A stretch of DNA of 36,357 nucleotides from Gammaproteobacteria bacterium (GCA_013286495.1 JABDFQ010000016.1:1-36357), one strand, 5' to 3'. Shown: positions 1-8,469, numbered from the stretch's first letter. Made by a program: numbers and translations. Notes: generated from the sequence alone by a model not told the origin.

Positions 1-168
1 GCGTGGTGCAAAATAGCGGTCACGAATCCAGCGCACCGCATAAATAACAAAGCCGATAATCGCGCCGAAAATAAGTAAATAAGCCAGCAACATCAGACCG
101 AGTGCCACCAGCACAATAATCATGCCCATCACAATGAAGGGTAATAACTGCGCGAGAAAACGCTGCAT
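1..168 (-). CDS. small membrane protein, 3' end outside the window
   Basis: An open frame runs off the left edge of the window. It gives 56 residues starting MQRFLAQLLPFIVMG. A hydrophobic stretch of about 35 residues follows, long enough for one or two membrane segments, and then a basic patch (RWIRDRYF). The ATG overlaps the stop of the next upstream minus-strand gene in a TAATG junction at 166-170, which suggests translational coupling. I do not recognise the family and assign no function. The hydrophobic profile and coupling make it more likely real than chance. Confidence 0.55.
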   Translation of the reverse strand, partial: MQRFLAQLLPFIVMGMIIVLVALGLMLLAYLLIFGAIIGFVIYAVRWIRDRYFAPR

Positions 169-365
169 TAAAATTTTTCCCAGAGTTTATCGGTTTCTGT
201 TGCAGCATGTGTATGATCGCGCAAATCATAAATACGACGGTATTTTTCGATTTCCTTGCGCTGTGATGCAGAAAGTGTGCGATGTGATTCATCAAAGGCC
301 GCCAGAAAATCATCAAGCGGACTGGTGTAATATTGTAATCCAAGGAATTCTCTTATGGTTGTCAT
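168..365 (-). CDS. small hypothetical protein (65 aa)
   Basis: This is a 65-residue protein starting MTTIREFLGLQYYTSP. The body is rich in charge and probably helical, with a segment SASQRKEIEKYRRIYDLRD, and there is no membrane segment. I chose the ATG at 365 because AGGAA lies about 7 bases upstream. An in-frame GTG at 422 would add 19 residues (84 aa in all) and also has a weak purine-rich stretch before it. The gene is divergent from dacB and coupled to the small membrane-protein gene that follows. I do not recognise the family. Confidence 0.6.
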   Translation of the reverse strand: MTTIREFLGLQYYTSPLDDFLAAFDESHRTLSASQRKEIEKYRRIYDLRDHTHAATETDKLWEKF

Positions 366-479
366 GGAAGTTCCTAAAAGCCTCGCGGTAAATTTTGCAA
401 TTGAGTATAACAAATTATTCACATATTATCCCACTGAATAGCTGCCCGGAAGTATCAAACAGAACATAATGGAGATGGC

Positions 480-2066
480 ATGAGATTAGTGTATTTATTA
501 GTCAGCCTGGGAATGGTTTTTTGTTGTACGGATGTGGCGATAGCAAAAAATACGCATAAATATGCTAAAAAAACCTCCACGCATAAAAAAGTCATCGTTG
601 CCAAAAAAAAATCTCCAGTCAAAAAACCTCTCGCAAATAATCGTACAAAATCAGTCAGAACTATTGCCAAACGTGTTGCTCCGCCAGCACCGATAACAGC
701 AGTACGCGGTGCGTCACAATTGTGGGGACAATTAAATTACATCATCAATCCAGTGGCGGTCGAATCCGGTGCAGATATCGCTGTATTTGTGAAATCCATG
801 AAGAATGGTGAAAAACTTTATTCGCGCAATATTAATCGTCCACTGACACCAGCAAGCACACTGAAAGTTTTAACCGCAGAAGCGGCTTTGATTTTCCTGA
901 AACCGGAATATCGTTTTTCCACGCAATTGCTGACAGATGCGCAAACCGTTAAAAATGGTGTGTTACAAGGCAATTTGTATGTGGTGTTAGGTGGTGATCC
1001 TTCGCTGACTTATAATGATTTGCTGGATCTGGTATTGAATTTACGTACGCAGGAAATCAGCGGCATTACCGGCAATGTTTATATTGATCATACTGCTTAT
1101 GATCAGAGTTTTTATGGCCCGGACTGGGTATGGAAAGATAGAGGTTATTGTTATGCTGCACCCATTAGTGCAAGCATCATTAATCATAATTGTCTGCCTT
1201 TCCGTGTTTCTCCTTCCAAAGTCGGGCAAGTCGCAACTGTCGAAACTTATCCAAACTTTTTTTATCCGCGCATTCATAATTATGTAATTACCAAACCCAA
1301 CCGCAGTGCCTGTTCTGTGCATTTATCCAGTGATCTGGGGAATGGGCTGGAAATTGAAGGTTGTATGCCCAAAGGCAAGGATGCCTGGGGTGTGAGTTAT
1401 GTCGTGACGGATGTGCAGGAATATAATCGCGCGCTGTTTCGTGATGTGCTGAATAATATGGGCATTAAAGTAAATGGCAATGTCACTTTTGGTGCTGCGC
1501 CGAAAAATCCGTCGATGATTGCGCATCATGTTTCAGAACCTTTGTCAGAACTGGTGATTGAAATGCTGAAAAAATCTGACAATGTCATTGCTGGTGCATT
1601 GTTTAAAAAATTAGGCCAGTTATATACACGCAAGCAAGGTAGTTGGGAAAGTGGCAGTCTTGCTGTATCGCAAATATTAACGCGTAATGCTGGCATGAAT
1701 TTATCGGGATTGAAAATTCTCGATGGTTCAGGATTATCACCTTCCAATCTCACTACGCCATCACAAATGATGCAGGTGCTGGATTTTGCCTTTCATCATG
1801 CACCGACAAATGGTGCGTTCATTACTGCCTTGCCAATTGCTGGTGTGGATGGAACGCTGAAACATCGCATGGGGAATATTGCCAGACGTGTGCGTGCGAA
1901 AACCGGCACGATTTCAGGCGTTGTCAGTCTCGCGGGATATGTGATGACGGCGGATAATGAGATTCTGGCATTTGTGATTATGGTGAATGGCAATAAAGGC
2001 ATGACGTGGAAATACAAGGAAATGGAAGACCGCATTGCGACCGCGCTGGCGAAGTATAGAAGGTGA
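480..2066 (+). CDS. dacB: D-alanyl-D-alanine carboxypeptidase/endopeptidase (PBP4 type, peptidase S13)
   Basis: This periplasmic penicillin-binding protein of class C trims or cleaves peptidoglycan cross-links. All three serine-acyltransferase motifs are present in order: STLK (nucleophile Ser126, Lys129), SDN (Ser366-Asn368) and KTG (Lys474-Gly476). A signal peptide covers about residues 1-22 (MRLVYLLVSLGMVFCCTDVAIA). It is followed by an unusual Lys/Thr-rich linker at about residues 24-65, which is not part of the catalytic fold. The long gap between the STLK and SDN motifs fits the extra domains of PBP4. At 528 aa it is a little longer than E. coli DacB, and the linker explains the excess. 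GGAG lies just before the ATG. The gene converges with ubiB across a palindromic repeat. Confidence 0.93.
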   Translation: MRLVYLLVSLGMVFCCTDVAIAKNTHKYAKKTSTHKKVIVAKKKSPVKKPLANNRTKSVRTIAKRVAPPAPITAVRGASQLWGQLNYIINPVAVESGADIAVFVKSMKNGEKLYSRNINRPLTPASTLKVLTAEAALIFLKPEYRFSTQLLTDAQTVKNGVLQGNLYVVLGGDPSLTYNDLLDLVLNLRTQEISGITGNVYIDHTAYDQSFYGPDWVWKDRGYCYAAPISASIINHNCLPFRVSPSKVGQVATVETYPNFFYPRIHNYVITKPNRSACSVHLSSDLGNGLEIEGCMPKGKDAWGVSYVVTDVQEYNRALFRDVLNNMGIKVNGNVTFGAAPKNPSMIAHHVSEPLSELVIEMLKKSDNVIAGALFKKLGQLYTRKQGSWESGSLAVSQILTRNAGMNLSGLKILDGSGLSPSNLTTPSQMMQVLDFAFHHAPTNGAFITALPIAGVDGTLKHRMGNIARRVRAKTGTISGVVSLAGYVMTADNEILAFVIMVNGNKGMTWKYKEMEDRIATALAKYRR

Positions 2067-2067
2067 G

Positions 2068-2198
2068 TAACAGGAGTCTGTCATCCTGAGCGCGGTTTTT
2101 GCTCTTGCGCGAAGGATCTTTCAAGGAATATGTATTTGCGTTCATGAGGTCCTTCGCACAAGAGCAAGAGCTGTGCTCAGGATGACAGACTCCTGTTA
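2068..2198. repeat. palindromic intergenic repeat (131 bp)
   Basis: A perfect 24-bp inverted repeat has arms at 2068-2091 and 2175-2198. The left arm begins TAACAGGAGTCTGTCATCC. The stem continues inward with about 18 of 20 matches around a CGAAGGAYCT core. The left arm's TAA sits 2 bases past the dacB stop, between the convergent dacB and ubiB genes. It resembles the dispersed palindromes of the GTCATCCTGAGCG type found in many bacteria. It may also act as a bidirectional transcription stop. There is no transposase nearby. Its outer arms resemble those of the hairpin at 8312-8397. Confidence 0.85.
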
Positions 2199-2214
2199 CA
2201 ACCCGGCTTGCTTA

Positions 2215-3795
2215 TCACTTCCAAATATGCATCACCAGCACCGCGAGTAACATCAATCCCGCGCCGCCAAAAAAATATTCCAGTCTTATTCTATTTTCAC
2301 GTTTTTTATTTTCCAGCCAGAAAGCATTGGGAATGCTTTCTGCGAAGCGAATTTTTTCCTGACGTTGTTTGGTTTCTTTCAGCGCTTCGTAAATTAATGT
2401 CGGCATCTCTGGCAATTGCTCAGACAGCAACGGTAAGTTCTCGCGTACACGTCGCACGAATGCCTTGAATCCTACTTGTTTGCGCAACCATTTTTCAATT
2501 TGCGGTGAAGCAGAAGACCAGATATCCAATTCAGGTGCGATTTGCCTGCTCAATCCCTCGATTCCCAGCAATGATTTTTGCAGTAACACCAGTTGCGGCT
2601 GAATATTAATATTGAAGCGGCGTGCGACCTGAAATAAGCGTAATAACAATTGCCCAAAGGAAATATTTCGCAAGGGTTGTTCGAATATCGGTTCGGAAAC
2701 AGCGCGTATCGCTCCTTCAAATTGATCAATACGCGTATCTGGCGGCAACCAGCCACAGGCAATATGTAATTCAGCAACACGTTGATAATCACGTTTGAAA
2801 AACGCGATCATGTTTTCTGCAAGATAACGCTGATCACTATGATTTAACGAACCCACAATACCAAAATCTACCGCGATATAAGTTGGATTTTGCGGATCAT
2901 CTGCATTTACAAAAATATTACCAGGATGTAAATCAGCGTGAAAAAAACTGTCGCGGAACACTTGTGTGAAAAATATTTCAAGACCACGTTCTGCCAGTTT
3001 TTGCATGTTGATACCAGTATTTCGCAATCTTTCCAGATCGTAAACGGGTATGCCATGAATTCTTTCCATGACCATAATATTTTTATGTGTGTAATTCCAG
3101 AAAACTTTTGGTATGTATAACAATTTCGAATCGGCAAAATTACGGCGTAATTGCGAAGCATTGGCTGCTTCACGATTTAAATCCAGTTCGTCATAAAGTG
3201 TTTGCGCCACTTCTTCCACGAGTTGTATGGGTTTTAAATGACGCATTTCATACCAGTAACGTTCGGCAATTTTTGCGAGTGTCATTAACAGATCGATATC
3301 ACGATCAATCATGATATGAATATCCGGTCGCAAAACTTTTACCACCACCGATTCACCACTATGCAATGTCGCAGCATGCACCTGTGCAATGGATGCAGAT
3401 GCGAGTGCTGTGCTGTCAAATTGTGAAAAGACTTGTTCGATATTGGATTTCAATGCAGCTTCAATGATTTTTTTTGCGCGCGCGCCATCAAACGGTGGCA
3501 CGCGATCCTGCAATTTTTCCAGTTCCAGTGCAATATCATCTGGCAATACATCACGTCGTGTGGAAATGATTTGTCCGGCTTTGACAAAAATCGGGCCTAA
3601 TTCTTCTATCGCCAAACGTATGCGTTGCCCACGCGTCAGACGTTTGCGTGCGGCACTCCAGTAAAATGGATTGAGGTAAATAAAAAAACGCATCGGATAA
3701 AACCAGTGTGTTCCCAGCACGATTTCATCAATGTTATAGCGCATTAAAATATAATTAATGCGTATCAGGCGAAATAATCGGGAAAAAATTTTCAC
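2215..3795 (-). CDS. ubiB: ubiquinone biosynthesis regulatory protein kinase-like UbiB
   Basis: UbiB belongs to the ABC1/ADCK (UbiB) family of atypical kinases or ATPases needed for ubiquinone assembly at the inner membrane. The family-specific KxGQ motif is present (Lys72-Gln75, with QIISTRRDVLP after it), as are HADLHPGN (286-293) and the metal-binding VDFG (309-312). A C-terminal hydrophobic segment (FFGGAGLMLLAVLVMHIW) anchors it. At 526 aa it is close to the 546 aa of the E. coli protein. It is the last gene of ubiE-ubiJ-ubiB, and its ATG overlaps the ubiJ stop by 4 bases. Confidence 0.95.
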   Translation of the reverse strand: MKIFSRLFRLIRINYILMRYNIDEIVLGTHWFYPMRFFIYLNPFYWSAARKRLTRGQRIRLAIEELGPIFVKAGQIISTRRDVLPDDIALELEKLQDRVPPFDGARAKKIIEAALKSNIEQVFSQFDSTALASASIAQVHAATLHSGESVVVKVLRPDIHIMIDRDIDLLMTLAKIAERYWYEMRHLKPIQLVEEVAQTLYDELDLNREAANASQLRRNFADSKLLYIPKVFWNYTHKNIMVMERIHGIPVYDLERLRNTGINMQKLAERGLEIFFTQVFRDSFFHADLHPGNIFVNADDPQNPTYIAVDFGIVGSLNHSDQRYLAENMIAFFKRDYQRVAELHIACGWLPPDTRIDQFEGAIRAVSEPIFEQPLRNISFGQLLLRLFQVARRFNINIQPQLVLLQKSLLGIEGLSRQIAPELDIWSSASPQIEKWLRKQVGFKAFVRRVRENLPLLSEQLPEMPTLIYEALKETKQRQEKIRFAESIPNAFWLENKKRENRIRLEYFFGGAGLMLLAVLVMHIWK

Positions 3796-4403
3796 TGCAT
3801 TACCTCATCTTCTGTTGCAGACAAAATGTGATTGATCCTTGCTTCCATGCGATCAACATCCATGCGTAATTGATCAATATCAGCAAAAAAATCCTGTAGT
3901 GCTTCCTGTGTTGGCAACCAGTTTGCTTCTTCATGAATATATTCATTGATATTCGCGCAAACACTTTCGGCGGTATCATTTAAAATATTTTTACATTTAT
4001 ATAAAAAGCGTGCTGCATGATAAGCAGGTGCATCGCCAATCACGCGTGATAATTGTTCTTCCCAGTCAATTTGCAATTGATCAAACAAGTTAGTGACTTG
4101 CTGGGCAGTTTCGGCGCTACCTTCAATATGAATATCTTCAGCGAAAAAACGCTGGCGATCCTGCTTGTTCAGCATGACTGCAAACATTTGCAATGGTGTG
4201 CCGCGTATCGTGACATCAACAGGCAAGTGATTATCTTTTGATAATTCCATTCCAGTGTTGTTAAAACTGCAATATACAGTGAAATGCAATGGCATTATTT
4301 CAATGGCAATGATTTTCCCCTGTAATGCCTGCATGCGTTGTTGCGATTCAGGATCAAGTGCCAGTGCTTTATTGATAGCATGTGTGAGTGATGAAAATAA
4401 CAT
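3792..4403 (-). CDS. ubiJ: ubiquinone biosynthesis accessory factor UbiJ (SCP2 domain)
   Basis: UbiJ binds lipid intermediates through an SCP2 fold and organises the late ubiquinone enzymes in the cytosolic Ubi complex with UbiK. This 203-aa protein matches the usual length of about 200. It has an N-terminal SCP2-like part (DVTIRGTPLQMFAVM at about residues 83-97) and a C-terminal helical tail (DIDQLRMDVDRMEARINHIL). That tail is the kind of segment that pairs with UbiK. The identity rests mainly on its place between ubiE and ubiB. Its ATG overlaps the ubiE stop in a TAATG junction and its stop overlaps the ubiB start, so the three genes are probably co-translated. Confidence 0.9.
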   Translation of the reverse strand: MLFSSLTHAINKALALDPESQQRMQALQGKIIAIEIMPLHFTVYCSFNNTGMELSKDNHLPVDVTIRGTPLQMFAVMLNKQDRQRFFAEDIHIEGSAETAQQVTNLFDQLQIDWEEQLSRVIGDAPAYHAARFLYKCKNILNDTAESVCANINEYIHEEANWLPTQEALQDFFADIDQLRMDVDRMEARINHILSATEDEVMQ

Positions 4404-5161
4404 TAGTATTTATATCCTCTATGCAAGGCAACAATACCGCCATTTAAATTAAAATATTCCACATCTTCAAAACCACATTCCATCATCATGGATTTCAATG
4501 TTTCCTGATCAGGATGCATGCGTATGGATTCCACCAGATATTGATAACTGTCACGATCATTGGCAATCAGTTCACCCATTTTGGGAATGATATTGAAAGA
4601 ATAAAAATCATAAGCCTTATTCAGTATTTCAGTTTGTGGTCGTGAAAATTCGAGCACAATTAATTTGCCACCAGGTTTTAATGTCTGATAAATCGATTGC
4701 AATGCATTATTTTTATTAGTGACGTTACGCAAACCAAAGGCAATCGTGACGCAATCAAAATAATTATTTTCAAATGGTAATTGTTCTGCATCAGCGAGCA
4801 TACATTCGATATTGCCAATTAATCCTGCATTTTCCACACGTTCCCGACCGACAGCGAGCATGGCTTCATTGATATCTGTCATGACCACTTTGCCATTGCG
4901 ACCAACTTTTTTTGCAATGGCAATTGCAAGATCACCTGTGCCTGATGCAACATCCAGCACAGTTTGTCCTGCGCGTAATTCTGCTTTTGCCAGCGCAAAA
5001 CGCTTCCATAAACGGTGCATGCCTAATGACATGACATCATTCATGACATCATATTTTTTGGCGACAGAACGAAATACATCGGCAACGAGATTAGCTTTTT
5101 CAGCAAAAGGAACATTGCGATAGCCAAAATGGGTGGAATGATCTTTCTTGTCATGAGTCAT
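4403..5161 (-). CDS. ubiE: ubiquinone/menaquinone C-methyltransferase UbiE
   Basis: This SAM-dependent C-methyltransferase acts on demethylubiquinol and demethylmenaquinol. The SAM-binding motif I ([12 protein letters not shown]) lies at about residues 68-79. Family signatures [27 protein letters not shown] and the C-terminal [15 protein letters not shown] are all clear. I chose the ATG at 5161 ([16 protein letters not shown]). It gives 252 aa, matching the family, and a TATAAT hexamer lies 32 bases upstream. The longer in-frame ATG at 5212 would lie upstream of that promoter. Neither start has a strong Shine-Dalgarno. It is the first gene of the operon. Confidence 0.96.
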   Translation of the reverse strand: MTHDKKDHSTHFGYRNVPFAEKANLVADVFRSVAKKYDVMNDVMSLGMHRLWKRFALAKAELRAGQTVLDVASGTGDLAIAIAKKVGRNGKVVMTDINEAMLAVGRERVENAGLIGNIECMLADAEQLPFENNYFDCVTIAFGLRNVTNKNNALQSIYQTLKPGGKLIVLEFSRPQTEILNKAYDFYSFNIIPKMGELIANDRDSYQYLVESIRMHPDQETLKSMMMECGFEDVEYFNLNGGIVALHRGYKY

Positions 5162-5192
5162 GGATTTTTCTGCTAAAAATTTGAATGGCTGG

Positions 5193-5198
5193 ATTATA
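5193..5198 (-). promoter_or_regulatory. predicted -10 box of the ubiE operon
   Basis: There is a perfect TATAAT on the minus strand, with a leader of about 25 bases to the ATG at 5161. No convincing -35 hexamer is visible. The spacing is what favours the short UbiE start. Confidence 0.4.
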
Positions 5199-5268
5199 CG
5201 TGAATTTTTCATCTGCGGGAGTAACTTTTCTTATCATTGATTATTATAAAATTTTTACAAAACCCTTG

Positions 5269-5277
5269 TGCTATACT
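5269..5277 (+). promoter_or_regulatory. predicted extended -10 promoter of the secreted-protein gene
   Basis: TGCTATACT is an extended -10 element (TGn plus TATACT), 32 bases before the ATG at 5310. The -35 region is poor, as is common for extended -10 promoters. The gene's own Shine-Dalgarno, GAGGGA, follows at about 5298. Confidence 0.45.
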
Positions 5278-5309
5278 TTTGAAAAGACCAATGGATTGAG
5301 GGAATAAAT

Positions 5310-5810
5310 ATGAAGCAAGTGCATATTTGTAGTTCCATTTTGGCTATTTTTACGCTGTTTTTGGCAGTGCCAACGATAGCCGCAACGGTTAATCCAAGCG
5401 ATGCCACATCAGAAGCAGCAGCCAGTCCAACAACCACACCTAAAGCTTATTCCTGTCCGGGAACTGTTGCTTCCGGCACAACTGTTTCAGCGGGTTATGG
5501 TCCTTATTCAACAGGTGTCAGCATGATAGCTAATCAACCGACTGCACCGGTTGCAGATTCAAATAATGGCGTTGTGCTTTCACAATCATTTAATTGTGAA
5601 TACAACAGAAGTGATCAGTCGACCAATAACACACAACCTTCTGGTTACATGACTTACTGGCGCGCTTGTCCAGACTGGACAGATCCAATAACAGGCAAAA
5701 CGTATCCTACTGTGCTGCAATATATTTATGTGACATCAGACATCTGGTACAACCAGGCAACATGTCAGGCGGTGTGTTATGCCACATCACCACGATGTCA
5801 ATGGCAGTAA
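5310..5810 (+). CDS. secreted cysteine-containing protein of unknown function (166 aa)
   Basis: A typical signal peptide (MKQVHICSSILAIFTLFLAV) probably ends after PTIAA, near residue 25. A low-complexity Ala/Thr/Ser/Pro linker follows up to about residue 48. The mature domain has six cysteines, in the contexts SCPG, FNCEY, RACPDW, ATCQAVCYA and PRCQW, so disulfides in the periplasm or outside the cell are likely. It is rich in aromatic residues (YMTYWRACPDW). GAGGGA precedes the ATG. It is divergent from ubiE, and the UbiA-like gene starts 9 bases after its stop. I recognise no family. Confidence 0.75.
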   Translation: MKQVHICSSILAIFTLFLAVPTIAATVNPSDATSEAAASPTTTPKAYSCPGTVASGTTVSAGYGPYSTGVSMIANQPTAPVADSNNGVVLSQSFNCEYNRSDQSTNNTQPSGYMTYWRACPDWTDPITGKTYPTVLQYIYVTSDIWYNQATCQAVCYATSPRCQWQ

Positions 5811-5819
5811 TGCAATATC

Positions 5820-7382
5820 ATGACAATCAAACAAGGATGTTTGAATCTCCCCAGAAAAATCATCGCAGCGATTGAATCACCTTCGCTTTCATTTTTATTT
5901 TTTGTGCTGACTTTTTTTTCCATTCTCACCATACGTTTTTTTCAGGAAGCATTTACACAAGCTTCATTGAATTATCTCAATTATGGTTCAATGCAATTAT
6001 TGCTGAATTTGCTGCATCTTTATCTAATTTTTTCCTCGATGCTAATCAGTTTATCCTTGCTGGGTTATATCGCCACGCGTGTCAATATCGTTTATATTCT
6101 GCGTGCGCTGATGCTTGCATTTATTGTTTTATTGCTGGGCCCCTTGATTGATTATATTTATAGCGCGGGAACTGGCGATAATATGCTGTATTTGCAATCG
6201 CTTTATTCATTGCCTTCGCACAATCTCCTTTATTCCTTTTTATATTTTTTTGGCAAGGATTCTTCCATTACGCCTGGTATGCGTATTGAAATTTTGTTAA
6301 GCATGATTGCTGCGTGTATTTATTTCGTTTGCAAGGGACGCAGTATTTTCATGAGCATTTGTTATGCGTTGCTGGTGTATGTCGTTATTTTTATTTATGC
6401 CGCACTGCCGCTTTTGGCGAGTTATATATTTTCATTTGCTGGATTGAATTATGAGCACACCGCTTATCAGGCAATTCGCTGTTATTTGTTTATTATATTT
6501 TTTACCATGATCCCACTGCTCTATCTTGCGAATAAAAATATCTTTATGGAAATGATTAGAGACATGCGCTGGTTGCGTCTCAGTCATTATGTTCTCATGC
6601 TGGTATTAGGAGCAGCTCTTGCACTTTCTGGCACGCATGAAAATTTATATCAGTCACTGATCGCAACGCAGCATGAATTTGTAGCGAATTTTATTTTTTG
6701 TATTATCAGTCTCACCTGCGCTGTGATTTTTTGTATCGTCTCCAATAATATTACTGATCAGGGAATTGATAAAATATCCAATCAGAGCCGTCCATTAATC
6801 ACCGGCAGTATTGCATTGTCGACTTACACACAGATTGGTTACTGGTCGTTGTTTGCATCACTGGTTTATGCACTTGCTGCTGATGCGCGTGCGTTATTAT
6901 TAATGTCCGTGCTGATTGCTGGATATTATCTTTACTCCATGCCGCCGATTCGTTTTAAGCGCGTGTTGATACTATCCAAATTTGCGATCGCGATGAATTC
7001 ACTGGCGATGATTTTGCTCGGTTATATTCTGGTGCAAGGCGATGTGAAATTTTTTCCGCATAGTGTCATTGTGATTGTGCTAGCGGGTTTTACCTTGTGT
7101 GCAAATGTGATTGATGTCAAGGATGAAGCAGGTGATAAGGTCGGTGGCATCCTGACCTTGCCGGGTTTAATCGGATTAAAGTGGTCGCGCATTTTGATTG
7201 GTGTAATGTTTGTGCTGACTTATACCTGTTTTGCATGGTTGTTCCATGCTTATTACTTGCCATTTTTTTTCGCAGGATTAATACAGTTTTATCTGATTAA
7301 TCGCAAAGTATTTAATGAAAAATTAATTTTTATTTTTAATCTGCTGAGTATTTTGCTGGTGATTTACTTGTTGTTGCAATGA
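5820..7382 (+). CDS. polytopic membrane protein with a C-terminal UbiA-like prenyltransferase domain
   Basis: This 520-aa protein is almost entirely hydrophobic, with roughly a dozen or more membrane segments. Residues from about 255 onward look like the UbiA family, which attaches polyprenyl chains to aromatic acceptors in the membrane. The first Asp-rich motif reads NNITDQGID (309-317), followed by SRPLITG. The second reads DVKDEAGDK (432-440). In the usual form the first motif begins ND, so the first acidic residue is Asn here. Residues 1-250 are another block of membrane segments with no family I recognise. The reaction and substrate cannot be assigned. It lies 9 bases after the secreted-protein gene, and no Shine-Dalgarno is visible. 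Confidence 0.75.
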   Translation: MTIKQGCLNLPRKIIAAIESPSLSFLFFVLTFFSILTIRFFQEAFTQASLNYLNYGSMQLLLNLLHLYLIFSSMLISLSLLGYIATRVNIVYILRALMLAFIVLLLGPLIDYIYSAGTGDNMLYLQSLYSLPSHNLLYSFLYFFGKDSSITPGMRIEILLSMIAACIYFVCKGRSIFMSICYALLVYVVIFIYAALPLLASYIFSFAGLNYEHTAYQAIRCYLFIIFFTMIPLLYLANKNIFMEMIRDMRWLRLSHYVLMLVLGAALALSGTHENLYQSLIATQHEFVANFIFCIISLTCAVIFCIVSNNITDQGIDKISNQSRPLITGSIALSTYTQIGYWSLFASLVYALAADARALLLMSVLIAGYYLYSMPPIRFKRVLILSKFAIAMNSLAMILLGYILVQGDVKFFPHSVIVIVLAGFTLCANVIDVKDEAGDKVGGILTLPGLIGLKWSRILIGVMFVLTYTCFAWLFHAYYLPFFFAGLIQFYLINRKVFNEKLIFIFNLLSILLVIYLLLQ

Positions 7383-7493
7383 TTGCAGGAAGTCACTATT
7401 TTTCACATCGAGATCAATCAATCTGTTGCTGGCTGCGTTTAAAAAAACACACAGCACAGCAACAAAAATTACAATTCCGATAAATTCCCGCAT
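7323..7493 (-). CDS. possible small membrane or secreted peptide (56 aa)
   Basis: A short frame begins MREFIGIVIFVAVLCVFLNA, which is a hydrophobic N-terminus. It continues with a polar Asn/Gln-rich tail. It starts 7 bases after the stop of the Gln-rich secreted-protein gene on the same strand, and its last 60 bases run antisense to the end of the UbiA-like gene. There is no Shine-Dalgarno. Its length and lack of recognised similarity leave it uncertain. Confidence 0.3.
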   Translation of the reverse strand: MREFIGIVIFVAVLCVFLNAASNRLIDLDVKNSDFLQSLQQQVNHQQNTQQIKNKN

Positions 7494-7499
7494 CGTTAA

Positions 7500-8225
7500 T
7501 TACGGTGTTGGTGTTGCAGCGGCTGGTACAGATCCCTGAATAACGGAAGGCGGTAAAGTGTTAATGCAATCAAAAATAGGTTTTAAAACTTGCGATAACA
7601 TTTGAATATTGCCTGCCTGCTGAAATTGCTGCACTTGTGTGATGTTTTGCTGGCTTGTCATCATGGCAATCTGATCGGGTGTTATGTTGCAGGTAACAGT
7701 AGGATTGTTCACCGTGTTCGCCGTGACGGTTAAATTGCATGACACCTGATTGTTGGCATTAATCGCCAAATCGACTAATTGCGAAGCGTGTACTTTGATA
7801 ACTGCACCCCCGAGTTTTGGACAAATCGCGAGATATTGCAGGAATTCAGCACCTGGTGCTACGTAAATTTCACAGGTAGGCGCGCCTTTGCATAACGTGG
7901 CGGGATTAATCGGCGTGTTCGCACCAGGTTGTGGAGCGGCAACGGCAGGACCACTCGGAATCATGGATTGAATCGATTGCTGAATATTTTGCTGGATTTG
8001 CTGCTGCATTTGTTGCAGTTGCTGAATGTTTTGCTGAATTTGTTGCTGCTGCGGCGCGATGTTCGGTGCATTCGGCACGGGTTGAGTTTGTGTGGGTGCA
8101 GGAGCGGCTTGAGCTGGTGATGGATAAGATGGTGGATTGATGTATGGATTCGGATTTTGCTGCGCGTTGGCTATTGAAATCAAACCAGCGAGTGTGAATA
8201 AAAATGGTTTCAGTGAATTTTTCAT
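7500..8225 (-). CDS. secreted Gln-rich protein of unknown function (241 aa)
   Basis: A signal peptide (MKNSLKPFLFTLAGLISIANA) ends near residue 21. A Pro/Ala-rich stretch (about 22-57) and a Gln-rich, probably coiled, stretch follow (about 58-90, repeats of QQIQQNIQQ). A compact C-terminal domain has five cysteines in three contexts: CKGAPTCE, ICPKLGG and SCNLTVTANTVNNPTVTC, plus one in FDCINT. The order of signal, flexible spacer and cysteine-bearing domain suggests an exported protein. AAGGAG lies 5 bases before the ATG. The long plus-strand frames inside it come from its repetitive codons. I recognise no family. Confidence 0.75.
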   Translation of the reverse strand: MKNSLKPFLFTLAGLISIANAQQNPNPYINPPSYPSPAQAAPAPTQTQPVPNAPNIAPQQQQIQQNIQQLQQMQQQIQQNIQQSIQSMIPSGPAVAAPQPGANTPINPATLCKGAPTCEIYVAPGAEFLQYLAICPKLGGAVIKVHASQLVDLAINANNQVSCNLTVTANTVNNPTVTCNITPDQIAMMTSQQNITQVQQFQQAGNIQMLSQVLKPIFDCINTLPPSVIQGSVPAAATPTP

Positions 8226-8257
8226 GGCTGCTCCTTCATCCAGTAAAAATATGAATC

Positions 8258-8286
8258 AGTATAGCGTAAGCAAACAAGCGTGTCGT
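8258..8286 (-). promoter_or_regulatory. predicted sigma70-like promoter of the Gln-rich secreted protein
   Basis: On the minus strand ACGACA (8286-8281) and TATACT (8263-8258) are separated by 17 bases. The ATG lies about 33 bases further down, after an AAGGAG. Confidence 0.4.
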
Positions 8287-8311
8287 GGTTGTGGTGTGTA
8301 CGCTAGGTTGA

Positions 8312-8397
8312 GCATGTAACAGGTCTGTCATTCCCGCGAAGGCGGGAACCTATCCATGGGTTCCCGCCTTCGCGGGAATGACAGACCTGTTACATGC
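8312..8397. repeat. perfect long hairpin (39-bp arms)
   Basis: The arms at 8312-8350 and 8359-8397 are exact reverse complements and the loop is 8 bases. The inner part is the dispersed CATTCCCGCGAAGGCGGGAA palindrome type. The outer part (GTAACAGGTCTGTCAT) resembles the outer arm of the 2068-2198 repeat. An outer, weaker match (TGTGTACG near 8295 with CGTACACA near 8456) may mark the element's true ends. It sits just after parA and may stop transcription in both directions. Confidence 0.9.
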
Positions 8398-8446
8398 CAA
8401 TAACAGTCCTGCTGCGTACCAATAACAGACCTGCTGCATGCCATGA
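8381..8446. repeat. three tandem 22-bp units
   Basis: Units at 8381-8402, 8403-8424 and 8425-8446 follow ACAGWCCTGYTRCRTRCCAWKA. They look like degenerate copies of the right outer arm of the hairpin, which the first unit overlaps. There is no unique spacer between units, so this is not a CRISPR array. Confidence 0.75.
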
Positions 8447-8469
8447 AAGCTCTCCGTACACACCCAATG

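Noticed and set aside
8381-8446. 22-bp tandem units as a small CRISPR array
   Set aside because: Units are directly joined with no unique spacers, and no cas genes are nearby. They match the outer arm of the adjacent hairpin.
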